From Nitrospirota bacterium (GTDB lineage Bacteria; Nitrospinota; Nitrospinia; Nitrospinales; Nitrospinaceae): 5,933 nucleotides of DNA. Below the pieces are notes generated by a model. That model saw nothing but the letters and a program-made list of their open reading frames with translations. It had not been told where the DNA came from and did no database searches. Every line of letters begins with the position of its first letter. Position 1 is the first letter of the stretch. A program made the translations under genes and the position numbers. Below, piece after piece: positions 5,412 through 5,933 of this stretch. Where the stretch lies: assembly GCA_003229345.1 (NCBI GenBank), contig QIDN01000197.1, forward strand, positions 1 to 5,933, given 5' to 3'.

Positions 5412-5933
5412 TTATATAGCTCTATTTTTAACAATGGATGTAAACCCTGGCCTGGTTAATGCTGTTGGAACGGGATCGGGCAGTTTCGTCACCGTGGTCT
5501 GCGTCCCGTCCGGCGTGGTGGTGACCACATTGCCGTTGAACAGCTCGGTGGTCACGGTGGCCAGTCCCGATGAGTCGGTATTGGTACGGAGGGTATTGCC
5601 TGCGGCATCCTCCTCCACGCGGAAGGTGGAGACCCTCCGCTGGGAACTGGAAACTCTGTCGGCGAAAGAAGGTTTAATTTGCCAACGCGGTTCCAGCAAA
5701 ATTTCATCCAAGTGTAACTTGGTGGCGGAGACGGTGGTGGAGTCCGCATCCTGCGTGCGCACGGTCTGCAGGAAGCCGTTGTCCGCTCCTCCCGTGTCCC
5801 GGTCCAGCAGGCCCAGTGCACTTAAGTGCCGGTGGTGTAGTTGGCATTCGGGTCCGGATCGGTCAGGGCTTTGGGCCGGGTGAAGGCCGTCATCAACCCA
5901 CCGGCGTCGTAGGCCATCTGGAAGGTTTCGCTG
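5412..5933 (-). pseudogene. RHS/YD-repeat protein, 3' end, frameshifted
   Basis: The leftward frame entering at 5932 reads SETFQMAYDAGGLMTAFTRP and onward to NYTTGT, a typical YD repeat, and stops at TAA (5824-5822). The next frame continues the same kind of protein as SALGLLDRDTGGADNG, then DAAGNTLRTNT and TTPDGTQTTV, and ends at 5412. Adding one base at the stop would give TGT-Y-SALGLLDRDT, close to the YDALGRL pattern of RHS repeats. RHS proteins form large beta-cage shells, often around toxins. This fragment lacks the long core and a C-terminal toxin domain, and the protein ends abruptly (SIVKNRAI) where GC drops from about 67% to below 50%. I read it as a decayed remnant. A sequencing error, or a gene largely outside the window, are alternatives. 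The beginning is not in the window. Confidence 0.65.
5818..5829. repeat. 12-bp perfect palindrome at the RHS frameshift
   Basis: GCACTTAAGTGC equals its own reverse complement and contains the TAA that ends the upstream RHS frame. A perfect palindrome exactly at a frame break suggests either a small insertion/deletion generated there or a base-calling or assembly artefact. Confidence 0.7.

Noticed and set aside
5434..5883. 149-codon plus-strand frame over the RHS segment
   Set aside because: It is Ser/Val-rich with no recognisable domain, as expected from the complement of GC-rich Thr/Asp coding DNA; the minus strand has YD-repeat character.

Overview
The window is bacterial, with mid-range GC: about 47-55% in the lines I counted, and about 67% in one 60-base stretch near the right end. 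The protein set (two Lol-type lipoproteins, a ResA/TlpA oxidoreductase with a membrane anchor, and a Bpt leucyltransferase) suggests a Gram-negative-type bacterium. A Nitrospinota or Desulfobacterota-like genome would fit, but this is a family-level guess without a marker gene. No rRNA, tRNA, CRISPR array or intact transposase was seen.

Left block (1-1256, minus strand): a tight three-gene operon behind a recognisable promoter (TTGCAT, 18 bp, TATAAT). The order is a TTG-started, membrane-anchored PCYCGC-type Cys/His protein, then a membrane-anchored thioredoxin-fold protein of the TlpA/ResA type, then an exported protein cut by the window edge whose predicted mature N-terminus is HGGGH. Gaps are 8 and 1 bp. 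The set looks like an extracytoplasmic thiol and metal handling unit.

Middle (1270-2988): a TIGR04283-like family 2 glycosyltransferase on the minus strand and a plus-strand bpt gene (aspartate/glutamate leucyltransferase, N-degron pathway) diverge from a 231-bp AT-rich region. That region holds overlapping inverted repeats and an extended -10 promoter for bpt. bpt converges on the next gene with only 19 bp between stops.

Right-centre (3008-5388, minus strand): two tandem paralogous ankyrin-repeat lipoproteins, both 353 residues with the lipobox cysteine at residue 24. Each has its own TTGACA promoter, and the promoter blocks are also paralogous, so the duplicated unit included the regulatory DNA. 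Between them lies a 49-bp imperfect palindrome containing GGGGACAGACC, a REP-like element or an unusual terminator.

Right edge (5412-5933, minus strand): the GC-rich 3' end of an RHS/YD-repeat gene, broken by an apparent one-base frameshift inside a 12-bp perfect palindrome. It looks like a decayed remnant or a sequencing error. The most rewarding items are the Cys/His-rich operon, the duplicated lipoprotein and promoter unit, the palindromic element and the RHS frameshift.
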